Program-made: the position numbers and the translations under genes
The notes under the pieces: model-generated
What the model was told of the DNA's origin: nothing
Database searches by the model: none
Seen by the model: the letters and a program-made list of their open reading frames with translations, nothing else
DNA from: Caenorhabditis remanei
Taxonomy: Eukaryota > Nematoda > Chromadorea > Rhabditida > Rhabditidae
Length of the DNA stretch: 64,000 bases
Assembly: GCF_010183535.1 (NCBI RefSeq)
Contig: NC_071332.1
Coordinates: 248,001 to 312,000 of the forward strand
Reading direction: 5' to 3'
In this document: positions 10,046 to 22,747 of the stretch, one piece after another
Layout: every line of letters begins with the position of its first letter
How positions within the stretch are numbered: position 1 is the stretch's first letter

Positions 10046-12679
10046 TCCTTAGCTAGTACCAAAAACGCTGAATTTTTCGGACTTTTTTTTTCAAATTTCT
10101 GTCTTCGTTCCCAAATTGTATCTACGTCATTATTCCCGTAATAATAATAATTACTTGTAGGAATCGAGAGAAATGAGAGAAAATAAGAGAAAAAGAGAGA
10201 CCGCCGGCGGAAGAAAACATATTCGAAAAGAGGGGAAAAGTTGAAAAGGATGGGCCGAAAAAGGAGAGGTATGACGAAATCAGATTTGTGGTGTCTTCTC
10301 GCCGTCTGTCTCTTCTCTATAAGGAAGAGAGAGAAAGAGTGTTTCGAGAGTGACGGCTCCTTTTATTCCCCCCGTCCTTCTATGTCTTCTACTTCAACGT
10401 TGGGACGTCCAAAGAGGAAAAACGAAATGAAGAGAGAGAGATGGAGAGAGAAGAGGAAAACAATCGAAAGATGCGGTCGAATCGAGGGCACACACGCACA
10501 TACACACACAACACTCGGAGAAGCGAACGAGTGCAGCAGTTAAGAGAAAAATATCGAAATGCGCCGAGGAGAGAGAAGCGGGTCAGTAGATGGACGCTTG
10601 CCCGACGCCGGTTGAATTTATACTATTACTTAAAAGTCAAAATTTCGACTATCATTCAGAAATAGAAACAATTCTGAAAAATCATCAGAAATGTTCGCAT
10701 TTTCGATGAAAAATTTTTTTTAATTGAAAAAAAACGTTGAAAAAATTGTTTAATTTTTGAAGCCGGGTCTTGACAAGTATGGAGGAACTCACGTTTAACT
10801 TTAAAAAGCAAAGAAAATTGGAATTTACAGAGAAATCATGCGAGAAATAAAAAAAATCTGAAAAATTAAAAAATTAAAAAATTGTTTACGCGCGGTTTTT
10901 TAAAGGCGCATTGTTATCAAATGTGAAAGACATCCCACCACGAAGATGGGTACGGTAGATGAATTTTTAACGGATTTTCCGAATAAAAAATGACAGAAAA
11001 TCGGTAAAAATCAGAAAGAAATCTCATTTATTTTAGATGAAAAAAGAAAAAAGGTAATCTTCAAGCAAAAAATGTGCGAAAACTCCGAAATTTTCACAAA
11101 CGCCTTTCACAAACGAAAATTGTAAAACAAAAGTCTGCTATTAAAAATATTTTCATAACCTCATGTTTCATTTAAATAGTGAAAAAATGGAATTTCTTAA
11201 CACTAAAAGTTCGAGAAACCTGAATAAAAAAGATGAAACCGTTCCTGAAACAAGATTTTCATAGCTAAAAATTGCATAATCAGAATGAAACATGCTGAAA
11301 TCGAAAACTGTGAATGTGAAAAAAATCTGTTCAAAAAGTCAAAACTGCTTCTGAATGGGAATGTAACGATGATAGTTGAAAAATAAGATATATTTTTGAA
11401 AAATAGGAGAAAGATCTCGATTCTCAATACAGAAACCTTAAGCTGAAAAGTAAAAACTTTGAAAGTTTAGGCTCGTAAATTCTCAGGGCAAGCCGTAGGC
11501 ATTTCAAATTTTTGGTTACTTTGAAAATAATTTCCGAATTGATGTAAGTCACCAGTTTTTCTACTTATACATTATTGAAAAATGTACAATTTCGGGAAAA
11601 AAATTTTCAACCTAGGCGACCATAGAAACAACTATTTGCGACCTAAAACTCGGTGTAAGCATTTTTACCGACCCAAATTCCTCAAAAGAATTTTCCGACC
11701 TAAAAAAGTCTGAAATTCCTGACAACAAAAAATACGTATATTTCAACTCCGATCCAAATAGAATAGCAGTTTTCTTTTCAGTTTTTTTTAAAGCAAATCT
11801 CCTAATCTGCATTTGCACTTTTCAACCATTCTCAGAACTAATCTCCCCATTAAAAAGCCAATTCCACAAGTCAATCCCAAGCCAAATCGGTAGCACTTCC
11901 TTGTGTTGTGTCAACCAGATTAGGATGAGATTTACTCGTTCCGTCGGCTATATATCACTTACCATTCCATAAGAGTAAAGTAGAAATAGAAATGAAACGT
12001 CGGGAGGAAAGGAAGAAACATTTGTCATTGTTTGATGCGTCATGTTCCAGCATACAAGGCGGTGGGGAAGTACAATCTCCACCTCCATCCAACTTTGTCT
12101 ATGTGTCAGAACACACAGACGAGACGCATTCAAATATATATGATGGAGTTGTGGAAATCGGTCCGAATAAGCAGTCATAACACAGAGTGCCGCTCCTTGT
12201 CCAAATAATGCTTACAGTCCTCTTCTCGGGAAGAAGAAAGCGCATGTACACATTGAACGGATTAGCACACTTTTCGACGCGTTGAATTCACTGATAATAA
12301 CTCATTCGATATGGAAAAAAGAGAGAGAGAGAAAATGAGAACAAAAAAAGAACAAATTTCGATTCCCTTGTTGGCTAAATGCCACGTCATTACAAAAAAG
12401 AGAGAGAGAGTGTGCTATTAGTGAGAGACGCAGAGAGGAAATGGAATAGCTTTAGAAATTAGCTCATTTTATGAGATTTGTGAATAAAGTAGTAGTCGAA
12501 AATATAAATTTTGTTTCGGAAGATTTCGAAAATTTTAGAGTTTGCTCCGAATGTAGGGAAGAGATACCGAAAAGGGATTTTTGGAACCCTGGGTTTCGGG
12601 TTTCGATTCATGATGCCCTTGGAAAATTATTGATTTCAACCTGACACTGAAACTCAAGGTCCGCAACAAATAGATTCTT

Positions 12680-12765
12680 TTCAGATTCGCGTTGCGTGTG
12701 CGTCACCTTTTACATTTAAAGATACGACAAATAAATGTCAAAATCCTGTGCCAACCGTTGTGTCG
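12680..12765. repeat. Diverged copy of the repeat in the MFS intron
   Basis: On the minus strand this segment reads CACAACGGTTGGCACAGG, then GACATTTATTTGTCGTATC and ends GCACACGCAACGCGA, matching the order of blocks at about 3803-3915. Function unknown. Confidence 0.5.
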
Positions 12766-13422
12766 CACTGATGTGATAATACTGAAAATCTGGAATCTTT
12801 GAGCCCTACGGGATGACAAAGTTCGGCAAATCGAAAAAGACAAGAAAATGAGATTCTGCGACATTCTGAACTTGAGAAAAATGGACTCCTCCAAAAACCG
12901 GAATTCCAGAATCTCCCGTACATTGAGCATCCTGAATACTGAAACTTTGAACCCATAGATTTGAGAAAATCTTCAAAAAACTTGTAGTTTTTGGAATCAA
13001 GATGCGAATTCCAGAACTTCCTGATCCGTGACCCGTGTACCTTGAACCCATAATTCTCTATACACTTAAAGAAATGTGATCTTACATATATATTTTCTAT
13101 TCTCCGGCTACTATTTTAAAAATTTGAATCAGTCTGCAGAGTCTTGACTGCAAGAAATATGTTGCCTTCTTCTTCTTTTTTGTTCATTTTTGAAAGACAA
13201 TCTCCCCTTTCTGGACTACACCACAGATTGAAAACGACGACGACGACAAAAAGCGAAGGAGAGTGAGTGGAAAGAGCTGTGTGATGAAAAATCGGTGTAA
13301 CCGAAATACTTCCGTCGACAGCATCTCGATTACAAAGAAAACCATTTGGTCACGGAAGACGAGCGTTGCCATTCTTTTTTCAACGACGGCTTCTAAAGTG
13401 CTTCTTTTTCTTCTTCTGAGGA

Positions 13423-16400
13423 ATGCCACGAAAACGGCGGTCTGAAGACGTCGACGCTATGGTTATTGCTACTTCACCGATCAAGGTATGAGAGTTTTTC
13501 ACTGACAAGGCGACCTCAGGAGGTCGCAAGTTTTGAATCGTTGCAAGTTGTTACCAGGCATTAAAAACAGCTTGATTAGGGAGATCTCATGCTTTGTGCT
13601 CGTCAACTGTCTCTGAGAAAAACCGTCTCAAAGTTGTTAAACACTGTAAAAGCCCGAAAACGGCTTCCAAAACCAGGGGTAAAGACCTTTTTTTCTCAAC
13701 GGCAAGTGACGAGCACAAAACAAAAATTTAGGATATTACTTATCAAGTTGTCCTTATTGTCTGATAGCAATTTGAAAGGATTCCAAACTTGCGACCCCTG
13801 AGGTTCCCTTGTGAGCGTAGCCGACTTGAGCTAATCTATTTATTTTTCCAGATTAAAGTCGAGCAGTTCATTGAAGAAACTGCCAGCATGGATATGTATA
13901 TTCCTGCACTTGATAGATTCGCTGAAGACACCTCGATGCTTGGATTCAGATACTTGCACACGAGATACAAGACATGGTTTCGGTGAGTTCGCTGACTAGA
14001 AGAGCCATTAATTTTTTAAAGATTATATAGAAGCAGGACGCAGAGAAATCAAACTCTCTAGCTTCTCTGCTCTCTCTCCTCGTGTTTTCCTTACTATAAT
14101 TAGAGCGAACCTGCCATTCTGTTAGATCACATTTTCTTCACGTGCTATTTCAAAATGTCTCCTCCGCCACCCTCTTGTCAAACCACATCCTCCTATACAT
14201 TGAAAGAGTCTTAAATTTCATAACCGCGTCATAAAACACATGTATCCAAAGCACGAAGTCTCTTTTCTTTTCAGAGTTCTCTGGGGATTCGTAGTCGTTT
14301 TTTTCATCGGACTGACATTTTATCAAGTTTTCGAGCGGGTCACTTATTATTTTATCAAGAATCCATTGACGACACGAAGGAGCTATGAGACACTTCCGAA
14401 TATGTATTTTCCGACGATTGGAGTTTGTAATAAGATGCAATTGAAGTAAGACACAATTTTCTGATCAGTTTGAAAAGTTTCTGAAACTCAGAGCCTCATC
14501 CGTCGCCTTCAAAAATCCAGATCTACTCCGTGGTATGGTTAGTGTTCTAGATGAGAACACTTCGAACACAACTCGATTCGATGAATTGGATAAGTTTGAT
14601 GACGTGGATATTCTAGATTTGTACAGGAACTCTATTCAATCGGCCGATGATCTTTTTGTCAGGTATGTCACCCCTCAAAATCGAGAAATTTCTAGTAGTT
14701 AGATTTCAGTTGCGAATTCGGAAAAAGTGGTTCATGTCAAGATGAGATCCGCCCGATGTACACTCCTTATGGCCATTGTTATTCTGTATCCCCGAACAAG
14801 ACGATTTTGAGACCTGGACCCGAGACGACACTGTCATTAGTGTTGAACTTGGAAGTTCATGAGATCATACCAGGTAATAGGCGTCTAGAAAGTTGAGAAT
14901 GTAGGGAAGGTGCCTAGATTTACCAAATGCGCTCCACCGAACTTGTAACTTGCACGAAATTGAAAGCCTTTTTTCGGAGCGCCTTTGTTGGCCAATTTCC
15001 AATTTCCTCTAAAAATGTATCTAACTCCTTCAGGAACCGTCGTCGAACCCGGCGTAGTCTTATCCATCTACGACGGAGCGAGCTCCCTCTCCCACTATTC
15101 CGAAGGCATACACCTGGAAGCCGGCAAAGTTGTGACGATCCCAGTTAACGAAGTTCGTAAGCTCCGCCTCCATGAAAGCAGTTGCGGTTCAACGAAAATG
15201 GAATCATTCTCGGAGAAAGAGTACTCAAAAGCGGCGTGCGAATGGTCGGTCAGTGTGAAACAGATTGAGAAGGAATGTGGATGCATACCGATTAGGAATC
15301 CAATCTATCGAGGTGTATTCGATAATAAGAATGATCAAGTTGACAATACCACCGAGATACCGAAGAAGAAATATAAGAAATGGAAGAAGAGAAAGATTCC
15401 GAGATGCACATTAAGACAGGAGATTGAATGTGTTCAAGAGAAGTTGGTGAGCAATTGGTCAGAATTGACAATTCTTGAAAAAAGAAACACTTTTCAGAAC
15501 ATCCGCCCACATATTGATGATACTATCTGCCCAGATGATTGTGAGGATATTTCGTTTTCTTCTATTGTTTTTGGAGGAAAATTGGTGAGTTGTTGGCAAA
15601 AAAGGCAAAATTTCAGAAAAAAGAATTTCAGAGCGCTTCCGAAATAGTTTCAATGCTACCAAGTGATTGGGAAGATACGAAAGAGAAGCGAGTGGCTGCT
15701 TATCAGAAAGCACTAGAAGTAATACCGAACAAGATGATTCCAGTTGTGAGGAATGTACAACAACTAGCAGATGAGTTGCAGTTGTTTGTAGCGGAGGCTT
15801 CTGAGGTAGGCTTCTGGGAGAAACTGGCAACAATTCGTTTGCTTTTCAGATTTTCGGAATATCCGACAAGTTCAATGATGTCAAATGTCTCTCCCTGGAC
15901 GGTCGTAGCTATGAAAGCTTTATCAATCAGTTTTACGCATATGAGCCAACATGGGAACGGATCACAACGTAAGCTGATAATTTTTATCATACTTGCAAAC
16001 CGGGCCGGCGCGTAACTTGCTTCAAACTGAGTTTTTTGAGCTGAAAATTATACAAAAATGTAGATCTCCTCGAGTTCTATGACTTACTACGGCTATTTTT
16101 TAATATACTGTGGGCCGGGTGCCAAAAAATGAGCCTTCCAGACCGTAATAGGTCACATACATAACTCTCGCCGAGATCTACGCTTCGCGATATTTTTCAG
16201 CTCATAAAACTGCTTTTCAAGCAAGTTACGCGCCGGCTCGATTCGCAAGTATACATTATCAATAAAAGCCTTCAAAGACCTGTGTTCAGATACCTACAAC
16301 ATTCCTTATCGAGAGAACTAAATAGCACTGCTCTCTGCCTCGGACTCACTCTGGATGATAAAGGAGAAATTGATGACTCTGTGAGCCCGGTAGTCAACAT

Positions 16401-17564
16401 GACACTGGCTTCGATTGCTTTACTTCAGCTGGGTCAAATCGAGAATTCTTTAGGAAGAACGAATTTCAATTATGGATTGACTATGATGCATGAGACGACT
16501 AGGAGAGTTGTTCTGGAGTTAGGTATGTTTTCGGTTCAGTACAACGACGATGTTGATTTGAAATAATTTTTTTCAGCTCACCCACTAATCACAGAGGTTC
16601 GAGATTGTGTCACAAAGATGTATGATAATTTAGAGAGAGTTGAGGAGATTGCGGAGGATTGCAGACATGTAAGCCAGTCACCGTTTCAAATTCATAATCA
16701 TCATGATTTCATAGATATTCAAAAATCATTACACACCACTCCTGGAAGCCTCAAACGTCCACACTAAGACAAATCCATCTTCAGAATCATTCAAAACTTA
16801 TGCAGAATATATGAAAAAAGTGTTGAGTAAACTGCAAATTATGAAGACAAGAGTTCGGATGAATGATTGGAAAGATTTCAATATTGACCTCAAAGAATTC
16901 GAGTCATTGTATCGGGAAATTGCAAAAGATCATGTTGAGATAGAAGATATGCTCAAGTTGAGAAAGACAATGGTTACGGATATTCCGAAACTAGCTGCTG
17001 AATTATCCGAAACATTTTTGGCAGTAACGGAAAGTCGGCGCAAGTTTGCAGTGTTGACTGGAATTGCAGCTGATGAGAGGTTTAGTGAAAAGTTTTCGAA
17101 CTTCTCCAAGTGCCTGGAGGAGTTGAGCACAAAAGCTCCGATTCTGAAGAAAAGTAGATTTATCAGAGGAGAATGGCTCTCAAGACTTCGGAGTCAAGTC
17201 CTGATGGCACAGTCGTATTCTCCAACTCATCAGTATGATGTGTAAGGGATATATAAATTATTTTTAATTTACATTTCAAATTTTCGTTACAGAGTCAACC
17301 TTCTGCATATAAAATTCTACTTTGCTCACTTCAAACAGGAAACTATTCTGCAAGAGAGATCATACAACCTCTTCTTGCTTCTTGGTTAGTTTTTCTTACA
17401 TTTTTTCACTAGTCAGAAACATTTCTAATAAAGAAATTCCAGCGGAAATCGGAGGTACAATTGGTTTATACGTCGGCGCCACACTTCTTACTGTAGCTGA
17501 AACTCTAGTTTTTCTTTGTGAAAGGAAGAAGAGCAACATATTTTTGAAACCGCAGTTTGTATGA
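13423..17564 (+). CDS. degt-1: Degenerin/ENaC-type cation channel subunit
   Basis: Fourteen exons: 13423-13485, 13852-13982, 14275-14445, 14492-14662, 14710-14873, 15034-15446, 15498-15584, 15632-15805, 15850-15968, 16290-16522, 16577-16668, 16715-17241, 17293-17384, 17443-17564 (852 residues). All phases agree. After a short cytoplasmic N-terminus comes TM1 (VLWGFVVVFFIGLTFYQVF, about 66-84) followed by the family motif FPTIGVCN. The extracellular part has paired cysteines (SCEFGKSGSC, KECGCIP, CPDDC) typical of DEG/ENaC. TM2 is GGTIGLYVGATLLTVAETL near residue 820, where the pore Gly-x-Ser position is altered. The family forms trimeric amiloride-type sodium channels used in touch and nociception. 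The intron 15447-15497 is 51 bases with no stop, so its retention would simply insert 17 residues. Symbol by recalled orthology to F25D1.4. Confidence 0.88.
15997..16250. repeat. Inverted repeat inside degenerin intron 9
   Basis: GGCCGGCGCGTAACTTGCTT near 16000 pairs with AAGCAAGTTACGCGCCGGC near 16230; inner parts (TTTGAGCTGAAAAT, TGTAGATCTC) also have complements. A 250-base fold-back insertion that lengthens an otherwise short intron. Confidence 0.75.
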
Positions 17565-17597
17565 TTTCTACTTATTTATATTTTTTTATTTTCAACG

Positions 17598-17603
17598 AAT
17601 AAA
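17598..17603 (+). promoter_or_regulatory. Poly(A) signal of the degenerin gene
   Basis: AATAAA 34 bases after the degenerin stop codon, in the 98-base gap between two convergent genes; the 3' UTRs of degt-1 and the dehydrogenase probably abut or overlap here. Confidence 0.55.
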
Positions 17604-17662
17604 TGTTTCATCAATTTTTAATAGACGAAATTTATTGAAAAATAACTTTTTACAAATCTCAA

Positions 17663-18594
17663 TTATTGGCTAAGAATTCCCATCAAATCATGAGCCTGCA
17701 TTCCCATGACAAGAGTGGATCCACCATCAGCTACAATCGACTGCCCAATGATGTAAGAAGACAAGTTTCTATCAGCCAAGAACACAATGACATTTGCAAT
17801 TTCCTCCGGGCGTCCACTGTATCCAACTGGCACACATTCCTTTTTCGATCCCATGAAGTCATAAAGTTTCTGGGATGCGGCATCAGGTAGTCCCATAGCG
17901 TTCATGAATCCAGTTGCAACGACTCCAGGGCTGACAGAGTTGACACGGACCCCGTACTGGATGAGGTCGATTGCAGTGCACCGGGTGTATTGGTCAAGGG
18001 CAGCCTTGGCACAAGCGTAGTATGGATAGCCGGGGTGCTGAACATCGAATGGTTGTTTCTAACAGTCCCCGTCTGGGGTTACTCACCGCTTGTGGCCCTG
18101 CTACAATACTGGAAACATTTACAATCTCTCCCTTTGTCTTGATCAAATGCTCCTTGGTCTTCTGTGTCAACTCGATGACAGCTTGAAAGTTCACCTTGAA
18201 CGTTTTTTCGTACAACGATACAGGTTGATCTGTGTTGGAAGTGCCATCGGCCAAGTTTGCACCGGCGTTGTTGACCTAAACTTTTAAAAACATATTCTAG
18301 AGGGTCTGAAGAGTAGACTCTCACCAAAATATCAATTTTCCCAAACTTGCTTAGAGTGGTGTTGATAATTTGATCTTGTCCTGAAGATTCAGTCACATCT
18401 GCCACCACTACATTGATATTTCCAGCCGGGACTCCTGCCTTCAGAAGCTGTTGTCTAGTCTCTTCAAGACGTTCAGCGTGTCTTCCAGTGATGGTGACTT
18501 GGGCACCATCTTTAGCAAAGATGAGAGCGGCAGATCGTCCGATTCCGTTAGAAGATCCAGTGATGATCACAGTTTTTCCAGAGAAGCGAGACAT
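17663..18594 (-). CDS. Short-chain dehydrogenase/reductase (classical SDR)
   Basis: Three exons in transcription order: 18594-18325, 18275-18087, 18037-17663 (277 residues), phase 0 joins. NAD(P)-dependent oxidoreductase of unknown substrate. Visible: cofactor motif TGSSNGIG (about 11-18), VADVTE, NNAGA, the catalytic Ser in VNVSSIVAG, and YACAK (Tyr-x3-Lys), then the C-terminal SPGVVATGF and GGSTLVMGMQ. An in-frame ATG 39 bases upstream (18633) would add 13 residues; 18594 was chosen because MSRFSGKTVIITG begins exactly as family members do. It converges with degt-1. Recalled counterpart: C. elegans F25D1.5. Confidence 0.93.
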
Positions 18595-19167
18595 TCTTAG
18601 AATAGAAGAGAATCGGAGAAGTGGAATACTCAAGTTGAGCTATAAAACATCTGGATTCACATTTTCTTTTTATACTAGTCTTCTCCCGTAGTGCACCTTA
18701 AAATGTGTAGTGAATGTGACCAAGTGAGAGATATTGCTTTCAATAAAGACACTGAAGAGACGGAGAGGCAGTGAAACAGTTTTGTGACTTCTCGAGCGTC
18801 TGCGTCTATTAGAAGTGTGGCTCTCTCGTGTCCAACACAGTTTATTGTGACGGGTTCGGACAATTATAGTTGAGACCACTTGTCCTTCGTGCACACATAA
18901 AGTGTTTTAATTTAAGAACCAGTTGAAGCGACCTTTTTTCATCACATTTTAAATACTTTAGCTCTGCATTTCTAGTTTTCTTATGACAGAGATCTTGTTT
19001 CTTGTTATTCTCTGTGTATACCTTTGTCATAACAGTCTTTTTTAAGAAATTCTTTAATTTTTGAAAGCTACTTGCTCCCCTCCTTAATAACAAGAAAACA
19101 TAAACATCTTTATTAACATACCCACCCACAACATCTATAAGTCTCTACGAAAACAACCCATTAAATG
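18595..19167. other. Intergenic spacer between dehydrogenase and chemoreceptor
   Basis: About 570 bases. One 95-codon open frame on the minus strand (18842-19129) is Lys/Leu-rich with no signal peptide, splice partners or recognisable family. No feature is called. Confidence 0.4.
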
Positions 19168-20492
19168 TCAAAATAAAGAAGTGGCTCTCGAATTATGGAC
19201 GAGCTTAAACGCTGGCGGAGGTGGCTTCTCCCATCCAAAAAGTTTTTCAAAAAAAGCAAGAAACGATCTGCGATACGGAGTAATTGTGATGATTACTATG
19301 AAGGCATCGATGGCGGTCGGGAGAGCCAGCATCATGTAGAGCACTTTTTCAAAGTCAGCCATGAATGAGACTGCTGAAAGTTGTCGGGTATGTAGTAGAG
19401 TTCTCTCTTGTACTAACTCACTGTAATATTCCAGAATAACATGAGCAGTGTATACAGGGATTACACAAACAGCAGGAACAAGGGTTTGTATAGTTAGAGC
19501 CAAGTCAAATTTTCGAGCTTGGGCAGCAGTTTTGTCGGTAAATAGATGTTTAAAACTCCGGAGTCTTATCTGGATCATTCTGTAAGGAACTTTTTGAATT
19601 TTACATTGAGCACATGCAATTTGAAGTTTCAGAGATCCCTCCTCACCCCTTCCATCCAATCTCTGATTATTACTACCTGATAAAAATAAGGCTCATAATT
19701 GGCGGTATGTAGACACTCAGCATGTTTAGATTATTGGTCAGTGAGCTCCAAAAATGGTTGACATATCCCGTGATACCCGCATAATGAGTGAAATCGTATT
19801 CACGAGAAAACAGGTTCCGCGTTTCTGCCTCCACGGCTAGGGACTCGTCTGGACTGTATGTTAATACATAGATCACCTAAAAACAGAAAAGTTCTCGAGG
19901 GGAATCGATCAGAACTGAACTCACCCCCACAACTATAGAAAGCAAATATGAACTGAATAAGATCAATCTGACACGATTTCTAGATAAATCTTTCGAATTG
20001 AGACTGGTGACTTTGCTGTACTTGTAGTAGAGAGTGGCTGGGATTGCGAAGGCAGAAGCGTCAAAAACCAGCTGGAAGACGTCCAGGGTGAAGAAACAAG
20101 CATTTTTATGGATTAGTCGGCAAGAGCCACTAAATAAATAGCCGGTAGAGTTGGAATTAGTTATAGGTCTGAAAAATGAAGAATGGGTTGGTTTCGGTGA
20201 AGCTTAGCCTCACCTGACTTGTGTAAAAACGACAATCCAGCACATAAGAATTTGTAGAGACGAGGAGTTGACAAGGAATACACGAAAATCTTTGAATAAT
20301 GGAGGTGTCTTGAATATGACTAGGAGCATGACTGATATCTGACTAAACATAGTGACACAGAAATAAATCCAGAAGTAAATTGGAAAGATCACAGTGTCGA
20401 AGAGGGTCTAGAAATTGGAATACGTAAAGATTAACTACTGTCTAACTCACATTTCTTTCCATTAACACGACGTCTACACTGGTATTATCCAT
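19168..20492 (-). CDS. Seven-transmembrane chemoreceptor (nematode STR-superfamily type)
   Basis: Five exons in transcription order: 20492-20451, 20407-20214, 20168-19925, 19876-19677, 19579-19168 (363 residues), all in phase. Hydrophobic segments: FPIYFWIYFCVTMF, ILMCWIVVFTQ, FFTLDVFQLVFDASAF, LILFSSYLLSIVVGVIYVL, NMLSVYIPPIMSLIFI, IQTLVPAVCVIPVYTAHVI and VLYMMLALPTAIDAFIVII. The block RKFDLALTIQTLVPAVCVIP in the sixth helix region is typical of the worm Str/Srd/Srh receptor families. A strong 3' splice site (TTTTCAG) sits one base before the ATG, as expected for SL trans-splicing or a 5' UTR intron. The precise subfamily (srd versus str/srh) is not decided. Expression in sensory neurons is family inference. 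Confidence 0.82.
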
Positions 20493-21078
20493 TCTGAAAA
20501 CGGAAGAATAATGATTGAAGCAACCCGAGGTATTCTTCAGACGACAATGAAAAAGTAATAAACGAACGGTTTCAAAGAAAAGCATGAGATCCTTGGAGAC
20601 TTATGAAAATTGTTGTTTGTGGAAATCAGAAAAGCAGAAGACTCTTGGGAGATAGACTAATGAAGAAGTGGGGAACAGTTCTTTTGAAAAACGTAGATCA
20701 GGTTTTCAAGAGAATGGCATGGACTAAAGTTTGAGCTTACTGTAAGAAGTTAGTCAAATTTTCAGAATATGAGTAAAAATTACAATAATTTACATAGAAG
20801 TGTCGATTCAAGTTTAATACTATACATAGAACCTAAATTTGTATGTCTGATATAAATTTTAAAAAGATTTCGGAATCCGACCTAACTCGGACATGATGTT
20901 TAGCGAGCATACTCGCCTCTTATCAAGTTAACCTCCGTATCGCCGTCGACGCTGGAAGTCGATACTCAGCAAATTCAAAAATAGCCCGACGGTTATAGTT
21001 TTGAAATTGGCCAATCTCTTCAAGTTATATATTTCCCCTCTCTGGTTGAACTCACGATTCTTTCAAAACTAAACTCAA
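20493..21078. other. Upstream region of the chemoreceptor gene
   Basis: AT-rich DNA without a gene; it should contain the chemoreceptor promoter. No motif is distinctive enough to call. Confidence 0.4.
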
Positions 21079-22240
21079 GTGTAAAATTTTGATTTCAACT
21101 AACAACTAGAACAACTATAATTTTGATTCAAACAACCAGATCTCGTCATTCATATCCCTATAATTACGCCTTAACAACTTCAAGTAAAATAAAAATGTTT
21201 GCACCCAAGTGGTTTCTCTTATGCTTCGAATGCACTAAATAACAAAACGAGCCCAGGACGTGAGGCAAAAATTAAAAATACGTGGGATTCAAACAATTTC
21301 AAGGCGGTTGTTTTTTCCCTGAAAGAAAATTCAGACGAGTTCTCAAAAAGTTACTGGGAAAATTGAAAATTGAATACAAACAAAATTCTCAAGTGGAATC
21401 TTCTAATTTGTGTTTTCCAATTCTTATTTCACTCGACCGTCATCAATCTTTGCTGATCTTAGTCTAAAAATAATCTTAGTAAGATCAGCAGGGATAGTTC
21501 CATGAAATCGAGGGATAAATGCAATGGGAGTTCATTTCTAATACATTTTCTCAGACATCATTCAGAAAGTTACTGGAAAAACTGAAAATAAGCAAAATTC
21601 TTAAGTGGAATCTTCTAATTTGGGTCCTGGAATTCATCTTCTCTACCGTCATCAGTCCTTTTGCATATGACAGCAACCGATGTCTGCGAAAAGTTATTAG
21701 AAATGAGCTCACATTGCAGTTATCTCTCGACTCCATTGAAGTTCTTTTGCCGAGTTTAGTCTAAAAATAATTTTAGTAAGATCAGCAAAGGTAGTTCAAT
21801 AAATTCGAGGGATAATTGCAACGGGAGCTCATTTCTAAAAACTTTTTCAGACATCGGTTGTTGTCACATGCAAAGATTCGTTTGAGTTTCTTGTATTTGG
21901 AATAATGACTGGGTTAAATGAATAATAGGACTAATGACGATGGAGTGGAAAAATAATTGTAGGAAACAAATTAGAAGATCCCACTTAAGAATTTATTTTA
22001 AATAAATAAATAACGTGTCTGTATTTTTTCTAGGAAAACAACCGGCTCGAAATTGCCTGAATCCACGTATTTTTAATTTTTGGGCTCTTTCTATTTTCAG
22101 TGCACTCGAAACGAAAGAGAAACCAATTGGTGCAAATATTTATTTCTTGGGCGTAATTATAGGGAAATGAATAACGAGATCTGGTTCTCTGAATCAAAAT
22201 TTTAGTGTTTTAGTTGTTAATTGCAACCAAAATTTTACAC
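21079..22240. mobile_element. 1.16-kb fold-back transposon
   Basis: The two ends are inverted copies: GTGTAAAATTTTG at 21079 and its complement CAAAATTTTACAC at 22240. The arms continue inward for about 250 bases (for example ATTACGCC..., ATACGTGG and GGCGGTTGTTTT on the left; complements ATCCACGTATTTTTAA and AAAACAACCGGC on the right). The centre holds two diverged direct copies of a segment with GAGGGATAAATGCAATGGGAG (about 21510 and 21805). No transposase frame; a non-autonomous element. Confidence 0.72.
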
Positions 22241-22747
22241 AATAATACTTGAGATTAGTTAAGAATTACAAGAAAATAAAAAATATGTTTATGTTTCATA
22301 AATTCCTAATAAAACCGAATTTTGAAGCGAAGTTGTGTTTTGACACCAGTTTACACCACTTTAAGGGAAATTAACAGATAATTTGAGACAAACCAAATGC
22401 AATTCTCCCCTTGACTGCACACTAAGTTAATTATTATAGTTATTACACAACAACATTCAATAAAAATGAAAGTAAACACGGAATCAAGTTCATTTTCTCA
22501 TTTTCCAAACCCAGTATCTATTTTTTGGCTAATCAATGGCTACAAGTATTACACAAGTTTCTTTTCCTTACATAAGTAATCCAATTGCCTTCATACTACA
22601 CATACTATCTAAGTTTCTTTCTTTATCAAATCCCTAGATCTGCCCTGCCAGTTACTCAGCCATAACTGGTTTGCATCTAGCCCGATCGGCTAAATGAGAG
22701 GATGCCTTTTTATACAACACCCATAAAGCAAAAGACAGTTGACCAAT
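22241..22747. other. Promoter-side spacer of the DUF229 gene
   Basis: About 500 AT-rich bases before the ATG at 22748. A weak TATA-like TTTTTATACAAC occurs near 22708. Nothing else is recognised. Confidence 0.4.

Larger units (their letters stand above)
8445..13422. other. Gene-poor 5-kb interval upstream of the PP2C and degenerin genes
   Basis: The two flanking genes are divergent, so this interval should hold both promoters. It contains an AGC run (8693-8707), GA-rich runs (8780-8870, 10160-10470, 12320-12430), a CA-rich stretch (10480-10520), an ATA run (10140-10150) and the two fold-back elements listed separately. Short open frames on both strands lack splice signals or family resemblance; I see no convincing gene. 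Confidence 0.55.

Noticed and set aside
11948..12180. Overlapping 76- and 62-codon frames on opposite strands near 12 kb
   Set aside because: The minus-strand frame ends at a good donor but in the wrong phase for the PP2C exon 2, and the plus-strand frame has no signal or family; both may be chance.
18842..19129. 95-codon Lys-rich frame between dehydrogenase and chemoreceptor
   Set aside because: No signal peptide, splice partner or resemblance; composition is what AT-rich DNA gives.
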